From the NCBI GenBank assembly GCA_001464475.1, contig LNDX01000021.1:1-43155 (forward strand): 43,155 nt of DNA, given 5' to 3'. The stretch's first letter is position 1. Each line of letters starts with the position of its first letter. Origin of the DNA: Flavobacteriaceae bacterium Ga0077528 (lineage in GTDB: Bacteria > Bacteroidota > Bacteroidia > Flavobacteriales > Flavobacteriaceae). Shown here in pieces: positions 17,544-26,755 of the stretch. Both the position numbers and the translations under genes were made by a program. A model generated the notes under the pieces. It was not told the DNA's origin. It did no database searches and saw only the letters and a program-made list of their open reading frames with translations.

Positions 17544-18803
17544 TTACAAATCATATTGTTTGATTTTTCTATATAAAGTTCGTTCAGAAATTCCCAATTC
17601 ATCTGCTGCAGCTTTTCTTTTTCCTTTGTTTTTTTCTAAAGACTTTTTGATGAGCTCAATTTCTTTTTGTTCCAATTTCAAAATTTCTTCTTCTTCAACA
17701 GTTTCTGCAAATAAATAGTTGTTGTCATCTTCGTCATCTTCAAATTCTTCTTGCTCAACTTCTTCTGCTTTTGGAATTATTGTATTTCTTGGTTGATCTT
17801 CAAAAAACGTTTCTTCATCAGATTTTCCATATACTTTCTGAATCAAATTTGGATTGATGTCTTGCACTTTTGCACCATTTTTCATCAATTCTAAAGTCAA
17901 TTTTTTCAAATCATTCAAATCACTTTTCATATCAAAAAGCACTTTGTACAAAATATCTCTTTCGGTAGAAAAATCATTTTCAGCTTTTTTTCCACCAATA
18001 ACACTCGGTAATTGACTTCCTTCTTGAGGTAAATAAGACATTAATGTTTGAAGTGAAATTTCTCTTTTAGTCTCTAAAACCGATATTTGTTCAGCTGAAT
18101 TTCGCAACTGACGAATATTTCCACCCCAACGATAATTTAGTAAATATTTTACAGCATCATCATCTAGTTTTATGGCTGGCATTTTGTATTTATGTGCAAA
18201 ATCGGAAGCAAATTTTCTAAACAACAAATGAATATCGTCTTTTCGTTCTCGCAATGGTGGAAGTCCTATTTCAACAGTGCTCAAACGATAATATAAATCT
18301 TCACGAAATTTTCCTTTTTCGATGGCATCAAACATATTTACATTTGTCGCAGCCACAATTCGAACATTCGTTTTTTGAACTTGTGATGAACCAACTTTTA
18401 TAAATTCGCCATTTTCTAGGACGCGTAGTAAACGAACTTGAGTGGTTAAAGGTAATTCACCAACTTCATCAAGGAAAATGGTTCCGCCATCAGCAACTTC
18501 AAAATAACCTTCACGAGTTCCTGTTGCACCAGTAAACGATCCTTTTTCGTGTCCAAAAAGTTCACTGTCAATAGTTCCTTCTGGAATTGCTCCACAGTTT
18601 ACAGCGATGTATTTTCCATGTTTTCTATGTGAAAGTGAATGGATTATCTTTGGAATACTTTCTTTTCCAACGCCACTTTCTCCAACTACCAACACCGAAA
18701 TATCAGTAGGAGCAACCTGAATGGCTTTTTCTACCGCACGATTGAGCTTTGGATCATTTCCAATAATTTCAAATCGTTGTTTTATAGATTGTACTGTTTC
18801 CAT
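17544..18803 (-). CDS. Sigma-54-interacting AAA+ transcriptional regulator without receiver domain
   Basis: 419 residues. The AAA+ domain starts almost at the N terminus: Walker A GESGVGKE at 41-48, the sigma-54 contact loop as GSFTGA (for GAFTGA), Walker B TIFLDEVGELP. The R-finger region PPLRERKDDI follows. A Fis-type HTH (RKAAADELGISERTLYRKIK) ends the protein after a strongly acidic linker. There is no receiver, GAF or PAS domain, so activation must come from elsewhere or be constitutive. It lies between miaB and lptE, and a 21-bp palindrome lies 2 nt before its ATG. The targets are unknown. Confidence 0.9.
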   Translation of the reverse strand: METVQSIKQRFEIIGNDPKLNRAVEKAIQVAPTDISVLVVGESGVGKESIPKIIHSLSHRKHGKYIAVNCGAIPEGTIDSELFGHEKGSFTGATGTREGYFEVADGGTIFLDEVGELPLTTQVRLLRVLENGEFIKVGSSQVQKTNVRIVAATNVNMFDAIEKGKFREDLYYRLSTVEIGLPPLRERKDDIHLLFRKFASDFAHKYKMPAIKLDDDAVKYLLNYRWGGNIRQLRNSAEQISVLETKREISLQTLMSYLPQEGSQLPSVIGGKKAENDFSTERDILYKVLFDMKSDLNDLKKLTLELMKNGAKVQDINPNLIQKVYGKSDEETFFEDQPRNTIIPKAEEVEQEEFEDDEDDNNYLFAETVEEEEILKLEQKEIELIKKSLEKNKGKRKAAADELGISERTLYRKIKQYDL

Positions 18804-18805
18804 TT

Positions 18806-18826
18806 ATGCTGAATTTATTTCAGTAT
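18806..18826 (-). repeat. 21-bp palindrome before the AAA+ regulator start
   Basis: On the coding strand: ATACTGAA, loop ATAAA, TTCAGCAT, then AA and the ATG. It also fills most of the 32-bp gap after the miaB stop. Second of three copies. Confidence 0.85.
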
Positions 18827-18835
18827 CTTTTGTTT

Positions 18836-20284
18836 TTAATTCATTTCACTATAACCTACCGCTTCACCAATCAAAGTACCACTAGTGCAATTCGTTATTT
18901 TTACATTTACAAAATCGCCTATTTTATAATGCTCTTTCGGAAAAACAACTGTAATGCTTTGTGAATTTCTTCCAGATAAATCATTCTCCGATTTTTTTGA
19001 GGTTTTTTCAACCAAAACTTCTACCGTTTGACCTAAAAACTCTTGCGTTCTAAAGGCACTGTGAATTCTTTGCAAATCAACTATTTCTTGTAATCTTCTT
19101 GCTTTGGTTTCTTCAGGAACATCATCTTCCATTTTTCTTCCAGCCAAAGTTCCAGGACGTTCTGAATACGAATACATGTATCCAAAACTGTATTTTACAT
19201 ATTCCATTAATGACAAGGTATCATGATGATCTTCCTCAGTTTCTGTTGGAAAACCAGCAATCATATCTTGTGTAATACAAACATTCGGAATTATTGATTT
19301 TATATTGTCTATCAATTTCATGTATTCTTCACGTGTGTGAAGTCGATTCATTTCCTTCAGTATTCTATTACTTCCAGATTGAACAGGTAAATGAATATGC
19401 TTACAAATATTTGGATATTTTGCAATTACATGAAGCACTTCTTCATGCATATCCTGTGGATTTGAAGTCGAAAAACGAATGCGCATTTTAGGAAAACCAA
19501 CGGCCACCATTTCTAACAACTGTTCAAATTTAACTGCAGTTGCTTGTTGCATTTCGGTTGCTTTTTCAAAATCTTTTTTCAATCCGCCACCATACCAAAG
19601 GTAACTGTCCACATTCTGTCCTAAAAGTGTAATTTCTTTATAACCTGTATCCCAAAGTTGCTGAATTTCTGTCATAATACTCTGTGGTTCGCGACTTCTT
19701 TCACGACCGCGAGTAAATGGCACAACACAAAACGTACACATATTATCACAACCACGAGTAATCGAAACAAATGCAGAAACGCCATTAGAATTCAATCTCA
19801 CAGGCGAAATATCACCATACGTTTCTTCTTTAGATAAAATTACATTAATAGCATCGCGACCATCTTCAATTTCGGCAAGTAAATTTGGCAAATCTTTGTA
19901 GGCATCCGGACCAACAACCATATCAACAATTTTCTCTTGTTCTAGAAATTGTTCTTTCAATCGTTCTGCCATACAACCCAAAACGCCGACTTTCATTTTC
20001 GGATTAATGTCACGTTTTACAGCATTATACTTCTCTAAACGTTTTCTTACCGTTTGTTCGGCTTTGTCACGAATAGAACATGTGTTTACCAAAACCAAAT
20101 CGGCTTCTTCTAATATTTGAGTAGTATTATATCCTTCATTTGTAAGTATAGAGGCAACAATTTCACTATCAGAAAAATTCATAGCGCAACCATAACTTTC
20201 AATATAAAGTTTCTTTGTGTTTTCGGGTTTATTCTCAAGAACTAAACTTTGTCCTTGTACTTTTTCATCAATTTCTTTTTCCAT
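18836..20284 (-). CDS. miaB: tRNA-2-methylthio-N6-dimethylallyladenosine synthase MiaB
   Basis: 482 residues. A radical-SAM methylthiotransferase that modifies A37 in tRNAs reading codons starting with U. The N-terminal UPF0004 domain has its cluster cysteines C33 (YGCAMN), C69 (NTCSI) and C104 (GCMAE). The radical-SAM CxxxCxxC is C179, C183, C186 ([10 protein letters not shown]). A C-terminal TRAM domain ends near IGEAVGYS. The start at 20284 is supported by a promoter about 75 bp upstream and a palindrome just before the ATG. It begins the series leading to lptE and secG. Confidence 0.96.
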   Translation of the reverse strand: MEKEIDEKVQGQSLVLENKPENTKKLYIESYGCAMNFSDSEIVASILTNEGYNTTQILEEADLVLVNTCSIRDKAEQTVRKRLEKYNAVKRDINPKMKVGVLGCMAERLKEQFLEQEKIVDMVVGPDAYKDLPNLLAEIEDGRDAINVILSKEETYGDISPVRLNSNGVSAFVSITRGCDNMCTFCVVPFTRGRERSREPQSIMTEIQQLWDTGYKEITLLGQNVDSYLWYGGGLKKDFEKATEMQQATAVKFEQLLEMVAVGFPKMRIRFSTSNPQDMHEEVLHVIAKYPNICKHIHLPVQSGSNRILKEMNRLHTREEYMKLIDNIKSIIPNVCITQDMIAGFPTETEEDHHDTLSLMEYVKYSFGYMYSYSERPGTLAGRKMEDDVPEETKARRLQEIVDLQRIHSAFRTQEFLGQTVEVLVEKTSKKSENDLSGRNSQSITVVFPKEHYKIGDFVNVKITNCTSGTLIGEAVGYSEMN

Positions 20285-20286
20285 TT

Positions 20287-20307
20287 ATGCTGAACTTGTT
20301 TCAGTAT
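20287..20307 (-). repeat. 21-bp palindrome before the miaB start
   Basis: On the coding strand: ATACTGAA, loop ACAAG, TTCAGCAT, then AA and the ATG. Arms are the same as in the copy at 18806-18826, only the loop differs. Third copy. Confidence 0.85.
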
Positions 20308-20355
20308 CTGTAATTATTAATTCAGTAACTTATAATCTTCGATTGAATCGGACTA

Positions 20356-20387
20356 CAAAGATAATACTAAATTACAAAATCTGACAA
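20356..20387 (-). promoter_or_regulatory. Promoter of miaB
   Basis: On the minus strand TTG (20387-20385), a 21-nt spacer and TATCTTTG (20363-20356) fit the Bacteroidetes consensus. The transcript would carry a leader of about 65 nt that includes the palindrome. Confidence 0.65.
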
Positions 20388-20475
20388 GATGGCAGATAAT
20401 GTTTAACATTCTTTTATTAAGGAGCTATTGGTTTGGGATTTTTCAGCAATCCGTATTCAGCATTTCATTGCAATA

Positions 20476-20520
20476 TTTTCATTTGATGCCTTCGAGTTTG
20501 CCACAGGCAACAAATGAAAA
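20476..20520. other. Structured intergenic element between miaB and topA
   Basis: The 20308-20694 gap has no convincing gene. It contains a 10-bp inverted repeat (TTTTCATTTG at 20476-20485 with CAAATGAAAA at 20511-20520) that encloses a second hairpin (TTGCC, ACA, GGCAA at 20498-20510). On the minus strand the same stretch lies in a small open frame of about 29 codons ending in NENIAMKC. It looks like a repeat-derived or structured RNA element rather than a gene. Confidence 0.5.
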
Positions 20521-20666
20521 GAATATCCATTCCAAATGTGAAACATTCCCTGAGCTTTGTTAAAAATCAAAAATTTTGTGAGGTTATCAGGGCTAAATTT
20601 AATTCCATTTTAATGCTTGTAATTTTTAAAAATGATTACAAAAACTAAAAATTTAAAAAAAACCTA

Positions 20667-20674
20667 TACTTTTG
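20667..20674 (+). promoter_or_regulatory. -7 box of topA
   Basis: TACTTTTG is a perfect TAnnTTTG 20 bp before the ATG at 20695. It lies inside the upstream extension of the open frame, which argues against the earlier start at 20632. The -33 side is weak. Confidence 0.55.
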
Positions 20675-20694
20675 CCGAACAAACAAAATACATA

Positions 20695-23196
20695 ATGGCA
20701 AAGAATTTAGTTATAGTAGAGTCACCAGCAAAGGCAAAAACCATCGAGAAATTTCTTGGCAGCGACTATCAAGTCGAGTCAAGTTATGGTCACATTGCCG
20801 ACTTGCCTTCCAAAGAAATAGGAGTAGATGTCGAAAACGGATTCAAGCCAAAGTACGAAGTTTCAGCTGATAAAAAAGCACTTGTTACAAAGCTTAGAGG
20901 TTTAGCTAAAAATGCCGATATGGTTTGGTTAGCTTCCGATGAGGACCGCGAAGGAGAAGCTATTTCTTGGCATTTATCAGAAGAATTAAAATTAGATAAA
21001 AACAAAACTAAAAGAATTGTTTTTCATGAGATTACCAAAAATGCCATTCTAAAAGCTATAGATAATCCTAGAGAAATTGATTATAATCTAGTTAACGCAC
21101 AACAAGCTCGAAGAGTTTTAGATAGATTAGTAGGTTACGAATTATCGCCAGTTTTATGGCGTAAAATTAAAGGTGGATTATCTGCAGGTCGTGTGCAATC
21201 AGTTTCTGTGAGATTAATTGTAGAACGCGAAAGAGAAATTCAAAATTTCAAACCAGTTGCAAGTTATTCTGTAGTGGCAGAATTTGTTAACGAAGCAGGA
21301 AGAGCTTTTAAAGCCAAACTACCAAAGAACTTTAATACAAAAAAAGAAGCCGAAGAGTTTTTAAACAAAAACATCGGTTCCAATTATAAAGTAGGCGATT
21401 TAGAAACAAAACCTACTAAAAAATCTCCAACAGGACCATTTACGACTTCAACACTTCAACAAGAAGCAGCACGTAAATTATATCTTCCAGTTGGAATCAC
21501 AATGCAATTAGCTCAGCGTTTATACGAAGCTGGACTTATTACTTATATGAGAACGGATAGTGTCAATCTTTCTAAAGAAGCAATGGATGCTGCTCAAGCC
21601 GAAATCATAAAATCTTACGGAAAAGAGTTTTCAAAACCGAGAACGTTTACCAATAAAAGTAAAGGAGCACAAGAGGCTCACGAGGCAATTCGTCCAACGG
21701 ATATGTCGCGTCATACAGTAAATATCGATAGAGATCAAGCTCGTTTGTATGATTTAATTTGGAAAAGAACATTAGCTTCTCAAATGAGTGATGCTGAATT
21801 GGAAAGAACCAATGTGAGAATTGAGGCAAATAATCATTCAGAAGTTTTTACAGCTTCTGGAGAAGTAATCAAGTTTGAAGGTTTCTTGAAAGTATATCTT
21901 GAAGGAAATGATGAAGATGAGGAAGAACAAGAAGGAATGTTACCTGCAATGAAAGTCAATGAAAAATTGAGTAATAATTACATCACTGCTACAGAACGTT
22001 ATTCGCGTCCACCAAGTCGATATACAGAAGCATCTTTAGTTAAAAAACTTGAAGAGCTTGGTATTGGTCGTCCATCAACTTATGCACCAACTATTTCTAC
22101 AATCATTAACAGAAGTTATGTGGAAAAAGGAACTCTTGAAGGTCAAGAACGAAAATATACACAATTGACATTGCAATCAGGAAAACTATCTGATGTAATT
22201 CTGAAAGAAAATACAGGTTCAGACAAAGGAAAATTAGTTCCAACCGATATCGGAAACATTGTAACAGACTTCTTGGTTAAGAACTTTGAAAAAATATTAG
22301 ATTATAATTTCACTGCCAAAGTGGAACAAGATTTTGACGAAATTGCAGAAGGAAACATCAATTGGACAACAATGATGCAGGAGTTTTATGATAAATTCCA
22401 TCCAAATGTTAAAGATGTTGAAGCCAATGCTGATAGAGAAAGTGGTGAAAGAATTTTAGGAAAACATCCAGAATCAGGAAAAACGGTTTTGGTTCGTTTA
22501 GGAAAATTTGGTGCCATGGCTCAAATTGGAGATAGTGATGATGAAGACAAAAAATTTGCAAGTTTACGTCCAGAACAAAATATCGGAAACATTACTTTGG
22601 AAGAAGCATTGAATTTATTTTTACTTCCAAAAGTTTTGGGGACTTATAAAGGTGAAGAAGTGGAAGTAAGTTTAGGTCGTTTTGGGCCGTTTGTCCGTTT
22701 CGGAAAAGTGTTTGTTTCACTTCCAAAAGGAGAAGAGCCACTTGATGTAGATTTAGAAAGAGCAAAGGTTTTAATTGATGAAAAAACACAAGCTGATGCA
22801 CCAATAGCTGTTTACAAAGGCGAAGGCGTTCAGAAAGGAACAGGAAGATTTGGACCATTTATCAAATGGAATGGAATTTTCATCAACGTTTCAAAAAAAT
22901 ATAATTTCGATAATTTATCTCAAGCTGATATTGAGGAATTAATTGAAGATAAACTTCAAAAGAACATAGACAAAGTAATTCACAATTGGGAAGCTGAAGG
23001 GATTTTAGTTCAAAAAGCTCGTTGGGGAAGAAGTGAAATTACTAAAGGTAAAATCAAAATTGAATTGAGTAAAGATGTTGATGCTTCAAAATTGACTTTA
23101 GCTGAAGTTCAAGAAATGATTGCCAAAAAAACACCTGCAAAAAAACCTGCAGCTAAAAAAGCACCAGCCAAAAAAACAACTACCAAAAAGAAATAA
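20695..23196 (+). CDS. topA: DNA topoisomerase I
   Basis: 833 residues from the ATG at 20695 (MAKNLVIVESPAKAKTIEKF). The frame is open 21 codons further upstream, but that stretch contains the promoter. The type IA enzyme relaxes negative supercoils. The TOPRIM domain occupies the first ~130 residues and includes the DEDREGEAI motif. The catalytic tyrosine is Y284 in LITYMRTDS. The C terminus has topoisomerase C-terminal repeats (GKHPESGKTVLVRLGKFGA, EVEVSLGRFGPFVRFG, GTGRFGPFIKW) instead of zinc fingers. A Lys/Ala/Pro/Thr-rich basic tail of about 25 residues follows. The arginase-fold gene begins 3 bp after the stop. Confidence 0.96.
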   Translation: MAKNLVIVESPAKAKTIEKFLGSDYQVESSYGHIADLPSKEIGVDVENGFKPKYEVSADKKALVTKLRGLAKNADMVWLASDEDREGEAISWHLSEELKLDKNKTKRIVFHEITKNAILKAIDNPREIDYNLVNAQQARRVLDRLVGYELSPVLWRKIKGGLSAGRVQSVSVRLIVEREREIQNFKPVASYSVVAEFVNEAGRAFKAKLPKNFNTKKEAEEFLNKNIGSNYKVGDLETKPTKKSPTGPFTTSTLQQEAARKLYLPVGITMQLAQRLYEAGLITYMRTDSVNLSKEAMDAAQAEIIKSYGKEFSKPRTFTNKSKGAQEAHEAIRPTDMSRHTVNIDRDQARLYDLIWKRTLASQMSDAELERTNVRIEANNHSEVFTASGEVIKFEGFLKVYLEGNDEDEEEQEGMLPAMKVNEKLSNNYITATERYSRPPSRYTEASLVKKLEELGIGRPSTYAPTISTIINRSYVEKGTLEGQERKYTQLTLQSGKLSDVILKENTGSDKGKLVPTDIGNIVTDFLVKNFEKILDYNFTAKVEQDFDEIAEGNINWTTMMQEFYDKFHPNVKDVEANADRESGERILGKHPESGKTVLVRLGKFGAMAQIGDSDDEDKKFASLRPEQNIGNITLEEALNLFLLPKVLGTYKGEEVEVSLGRFGPFVRFGKVFVSLPKGEEPLDVDLERAKVLIDEKTQADAPIAVYKGEGVQKGTGRFGPFIKWNGIFINVSKKYNFDNLSQADIEELIEDKLQKNIDKVIHNWEAEGILVQKARWGRSEITKGKIKIELSKDVDASKLTLAEVQEMIAKKTPAKKPAAKKAPAKKTTTKKK

Positions 23197-23199
23197 TAA

Positions 23200-24345
23200 A
23201 TGGAATTCGATTTTCTTGCACCTTTAGATAATGATTTGATAATTGATATTATGCAATTGTCATCTCAGCATTTGTCTAGTAAAGTTGTGTTTCATACTGA
23301 AGCGGAATTCCCAGATATTTCAAAAGTTAATATTGCCATAATTGGTGTTCTTGAAAATCGTGGAAAAGATTCGAAAGAAGTTGATTTATCTAATGTAAGA
23401 AGAGAATTATATAGCTTGTTTCCAGGAAATTGGAGTAAAACTATTGCTGATTTAGGTGATATTTTAGCAGGAAATTCTTCTGATGACACTTATTTTGCAT
23501 TGCAAAAAGTAGTTTCTAAACTTATTAAAAATAAAGTAATTCCTATTGTTATTGGTGGATCACAAGATTTAACCTATGCAATGTATCGTGGTTATGATGA
23601 CTTGGAGCAAATGGTAAATTTGGTTTCTATTGATAATAAATTCGATTTAGGAAAACAGGAAACTTTAATAAGCTCAGAGTCTTATTTGTCTAAAATAATT
23701 ATTGAAGAGCCAAATAATCTTTTCAATTATAGTAACATTGGCTATCAAACCTATTACAACTCTCAAGAAGAAATAGATTTGATGGAGAAATTATTCTTTG
23801 ATGCTTATCGTTTAGGAGAAGTTTGTAATAATATAGCAATAGCAGAACCAGTTTTTCGTGATGCCGATTTAGTAAGTTTCGATTTAACTTCAGTAAAATC
23901 ATCTGATTCAGGAAATTTTACCAATTTTCAGCCAAATGGATTTAATGGTAAAGAAATATGTTCTTTGTCTAGATATGCTGGAATTAGCGATAAAGTTTCG
24001 TGTTTAGGTGTTTTTAATCACAATGATACAAAGCAAGAATCAGTTTTGATTGCCCAAATAATTTGGTATTTTATTGAAGGTATACATTATCGTTCTAATG
24101 AGTATCCATTTGGAAGTAAAGAAAATTACATAAAATATACAGTACCGTTTGAAGATGAGGATATTGTGTTTTTTAAAAGTGATAAAACAGAGCGTTGGTG
24201 GATAGAAATACCATTTTTTGCAAATACTCACAATAAATTAAAAAAGAATACGTTATTACCATGTTCTCACGAAGATTATTTGGCAGCTTGCAACCAAGAG
24301 TTTCCTGAGCGTTGGTGGAAAGCACAACGTAAGAGCATTTTATAA
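23200..24345 (+). CDS. Arginase/formimidoylglutamase-fold protein lacking metal ligands
   Basis: 381 residues with the ureohydrolase fold: IPIVIGGSQDLTYAMYRG, LVSIDNKFDLG and DADLVSFDLTSVKSSDSG are recognisable counterparts of the three metal motifs. Active enzymes have GGxHS/D, DAHxD and SFDxDxxDP. Here the histidine is Q122 (GGSQD, 119-123), DAHxD reads DNKFD (145-149) and SFDxDxxDP reads SFDLTSVKSSD (226-236). Most Mn ligands are therefore missing and catalysis is unlikely. It follows topA by 3 bp and precedes gldK. Automatic naming as formimidoylglutamase would probably be misleading. A structural or regulatory role is an inference. Confidence 0.85.
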   Translation: MEFDFLAPLDNDLIIDIMQLSSQHLSSKVVFHTEAEFPDISKVNIAIIGVLENRGKDSKEVDLSNVRRELYSLFPGNWSKTIADLGDILAGNSSDDTYFALQKVVSKLIKNKVIPIVIGGSQDLTYAMYRGYDDLEQMVNLVSIDNKFDLGKQETLISSESYLSKIIIEEPNNLFNYSNIGYQTYYNSQEEIDLMEKLFFDAYRLGEVCNNIAIAEPVFRDADLVSFDLTSVKSSDSGNFTNFQPNGFNGKEICSLSRYAGISDKVSCLGVFNHNDTKQESVLIAQIIWYFIEGIHYRSNEYPFGSKENYIKYTVPFEDEDIVFFKSDKTERWWIEIPFFANTHNKLKKNTLLPCSHEDYLAACNQEFPERWWKAQRKSIL

Positions 24346-24467
24346 GAACTTTTGTAAATAAAAATCTTATAAAATCTTATAAACATAAAATTTGTAAGAA
24401 AAAATATATAAAAACAATAAAAAAGCGTTAATAAACGCAATTATTTGCATTTTATCGATGATTTTAT

Positions 24468-24497
24468 TTTGTCAATAAATATATAATTGTATTTTTG
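24468..24497 (+). promoter_or_regulatory. Promoter of gldKLMN
   Basis: TTTG at 24468-24471, an 18-nt spacer and TATTTTTG at 24490-24497 match the consensus. The start would be near 24504, giving a leader of about 95 nt. Upstream, in 24346-24467, are a 10-bp tandem repeat (AATCTTATAA twice), a small hairpin GCGTT/AACGC at 24425-24438 and an ATCGAT-containing box shared with the LRR gene. Confidence 0.7.
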
Positions 24498-24599
24498 GTC
24501 AAGAAAATAAAATTTTAAGATATAAATAATTGTTTTTTTCAAAAATAATAGATAGGTTTACGCCCTTAAAATAAGAATACATAATTAACCCAAATTAAT

Positions 24600-26000
24600 A
24601 TGAAGAAGTTCATTGCATTTGCATCTGTTTTAACACTACTAGTTAGCTGTGGTAAGTCTAACGACAAAGGAGAATTAGTAGGAGTAAAAGGAAAAAAATG
24701 GCATCCAGAAAAACCATACGGAATGACTTTAGTTCCAGGTGGTGCTTTTATTATGGGTAAATCAGATGATGATTTAGCTAATGTTCAAGATGCTCCAACT
24801 AAAACAGTAACTGTTAGATCATTCTATATGGATGAAACAGAAATTACTAATAGCGAGTACCGTCAATTCGTTGAATGGGTTAAGGACTCTATTATTAGAG
24901 TGCGTTTAGCTATTCTTGCTGATGAAGTTGGTCAAAAACCAGGTTCAGGTAAAGGTGGAAAAAATGCAGGTAGCATTGGTGATTTCGCTTTTGCAGATCA
25001 AGATCCAGCTAAAATGACTCCATACGATAAGTATATGTATGAGAATTATTACAGCGTAGGAACTACTGATGATCCTTATGCTGGAAGAAGATTAAATAAA
25101 AAGACAAAATTAATTACTGATACAAAAAAATATCCAGACGAATATTATGTAGAGGTAATGGATACAATGTATTTACCAGTTGCTGAATCATTTAATGGTT
25201 TAAGAACAATTGATGTTGATAAATTGAAATTCCACTATTCATGGATGGATATCCAAGCAGCAGCTAAAGCTAAAGTTGGAAAAAGAAGTAAATTCATCAA
25301 AACTGAAAATACTAAAGTTTATCCTGATACAACAACTTGGATTAAAGATTTCTCTTACTCATACAATGAGCCAATGCACAACGATTATTTCTGGCACCAA
25401 GCTTATGGAGATTATCCAGTTGTTGGAGTTAACTGGAAACAAGCGAAAGCATTTTGTGCTTGGAGAACGTTGAACAAAAACATTTACGTTAAAAAGAAAA
25501 AAGGAAGAGATTTGATTAACTCATTCCGTTTACCAACAGAAGCAGAATGGGAATATGCTGCTCGTGGTGGTCTAGAATCAGGAAATTATCCTTGGGGTGG
25601 TCCTTACACTAAAAATGATAGAGGATGTTTCATGGCTAACTTTAAACCTAATCGTGGAGATTATGCAGCAGACCAGTCATTGTATACTGTAGAAGCTAAA
25701 TCCTATGAGCCAAATGGATACAACCTTTACAATATGTCAGGAAACGTATCAGAGTGGACAGATTCTTCTTATGATGCATCAGCTTACGAGTATGTTTCAA
25801 CAATGAATCCAAATGTTCCAGATACTTCAAACAAACGTAAAGTTGTTAGAGGAGGTTCTTGGAAAGATGTTGCTTACTTCTTACAAGTAGGAACAAGAGA
25901 TTTCGAATATCAAGACACAGCAAGAAGCTACATTGGTTTCAGAACAGTTCAAGATTACATGGGAACTCAAACAACCGGAAACGGAAAGATTAAAAGATAA
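24600..26000 (+). CDS. gldK: Gliding motility / T9SS lipoprotein GldK
   Basis: 466 residues. Signal with lipobox LVSC makes C17 the lipidated residue. The rest is an FGE-sulfatase (SUMF1-like) domain: PGGAFIMGKSDDD, SFYMDETEITNSEYRQFV, RLPTEAEWEYAARGG, YNMSGNVSEW, RKVVRGGSW. With GldN it forms the ring beneath the outer membrane in type IX secretion. It is the first gene of gldKLMN, with its own promoter and a 53-bp gap to gldL. Confidence 0.96.
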   Translation: MKKFIAFASVLTLLVSCGKSNDKGELVGVKGKKWHPEKPYGMTLVPGGAFIMGKSDDDLANVQDAPTKTVTVRSFYMDETEITNSEYRQFVEWVKDSIIRVRLAILADEVGQKPGSGKGGKNAGSIGDFAFADQDPAKMTPYDKYMYENYYSVGTTDDPYAGRRLNKKTKLITDTKKYPDEYYVEVMDTMYLPVAESFNGLRTIDVDKLKFHYSWMDIQAAAKAKVGKRSKFIKTENTKVYPDTTTWIKDFSYSYNEPMHNDYFWHQAYGDYPVVGVNWKQAKAFCAWRTLNKNIYVKKKKGRDLINSFRLPTEAEWEYAARGGLESGNYPWGGPYTKNDRGCFMANFKPNRGDYAADQSLYTVEAKSYEPNGYNLYNMSGNVSEWTDSSYDASAYEYVSTMNPNVPDTSNKRKVVRGGSWKDVAYFLQVGTRDFEYQDTARSYIGFRTVQDYMGTQTTGNGKIKR

Positions 26001-26053
26001 ATTGTATATTAACTAACTTAATTATATTAAACTTAACTAACTAAATTATTATT

Positions 26054-26701
26054 ATGGGATTATTATCACCTAAAGTTATGAATTTCGCCTATGGTATGGG
26101 TGCAGCAGTTGTAATTGTTGGAGCATTATTTAAAATTGCTCACTTTGAATTAGGGCCTTTAACAGGTACTGTGATGTTAACAATTGGATTATTAACAGAA
26201 GCTGCAATTTTTGCTTTATCGGCTTTTGAAGCTCCACCAGCAGAATTAGATTGGTCATTGGTTTATCCTGAATTAGCAGGTGGTCAAGCTAAAGAAAAAT
26301 CAGCTAAAAAAGAAGATCCAAAAGAAGCACAAGGTTTGCTTTCTCAAAAATTAGATAATATGTTGAAAGAAGCTAAAATCGATGGTGAGTTGATGGCTAG
26401 CTTAGGAAATAGCATTAAAAACTTTGAAGGTGCTGCAAAATCAATTTCTCCAACTGTAGATGCTATGGCTGGTCAAAAGAAATATGCTGAAGAAATGACT
26501 AAAGCTGCTGCTCAAATGGAAACATTGAACAGTTTGTATCAAGCGCAATTACAAAGTGCTGAAAGAAATGCACAAATCAATAACGAAGTTGCTGAAAACA
26601 ACTTAAAATTAAAAGACCAAATGCAATCATTAACTTCTAACTTATCTACATTAAACAATGTATATGGTGGAATGTTATCTGCAATGAGCAATAAAGGATA
26701 A
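26054..26701 (+). CDS. gldL: Gliding motility / T9SS motor protein GldL
   Basis: 215 residues. Two membrane helices at about 9-29 and 36-55 are followed by a cytoplasmic helical and coiled-coil part (KLDNMLKEAK onward). E49 lies in the second helix (GLLTEAAIF), the position of the glutamate known to be needed for proton-driven rotation of GldLM. K27 and H30 lie in or at the end of the first helix. Together with GldM it forms the inner-membrane motor that energises gliding and secretion. It sits between gldK and gldM with gaps of about 53 bp on each side. Confidence 0.96.
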   Translation: MGLLSPKVMNFAYGMGAAVVIVGALFKIAHFELGPLTGTVMLTIGLLTEAAIFALSAFEAPPAELDWSLVYPELAGGQAKEKSAKKEDPKEAQGLLSQKLDNMLKEAKIDGELMASLGNSIKNFEGAAKSISPTVDAMAGQKKYAEEMTKAAAQMETLNSLYQAQLQSAERNAQINNEVAENNLKLKDQMQSLTSNLSTLNNVYGGMLSAMSNKG

Positions 26702-26755
26702 TTAGTTTTTTTAACTAAATTTTATTAAATTAACAATTAAAACTAATTAGAAAAA

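Noticed and set aside
20632..20694. Upstream extension of topA to an earlier ATG
   Set aside because: It contains the TACTTTTG promoter box and lysine-rich non-conserved codons; the canonical start MAKNLVIVESPAK is at 20695.
24425..24438. GCGTT/AACGC hairpin as a terminator of the arginase-fold gene
   Set aside because: The stem is only 5 bp and the T run is on the minus strand, where no gene needs it.
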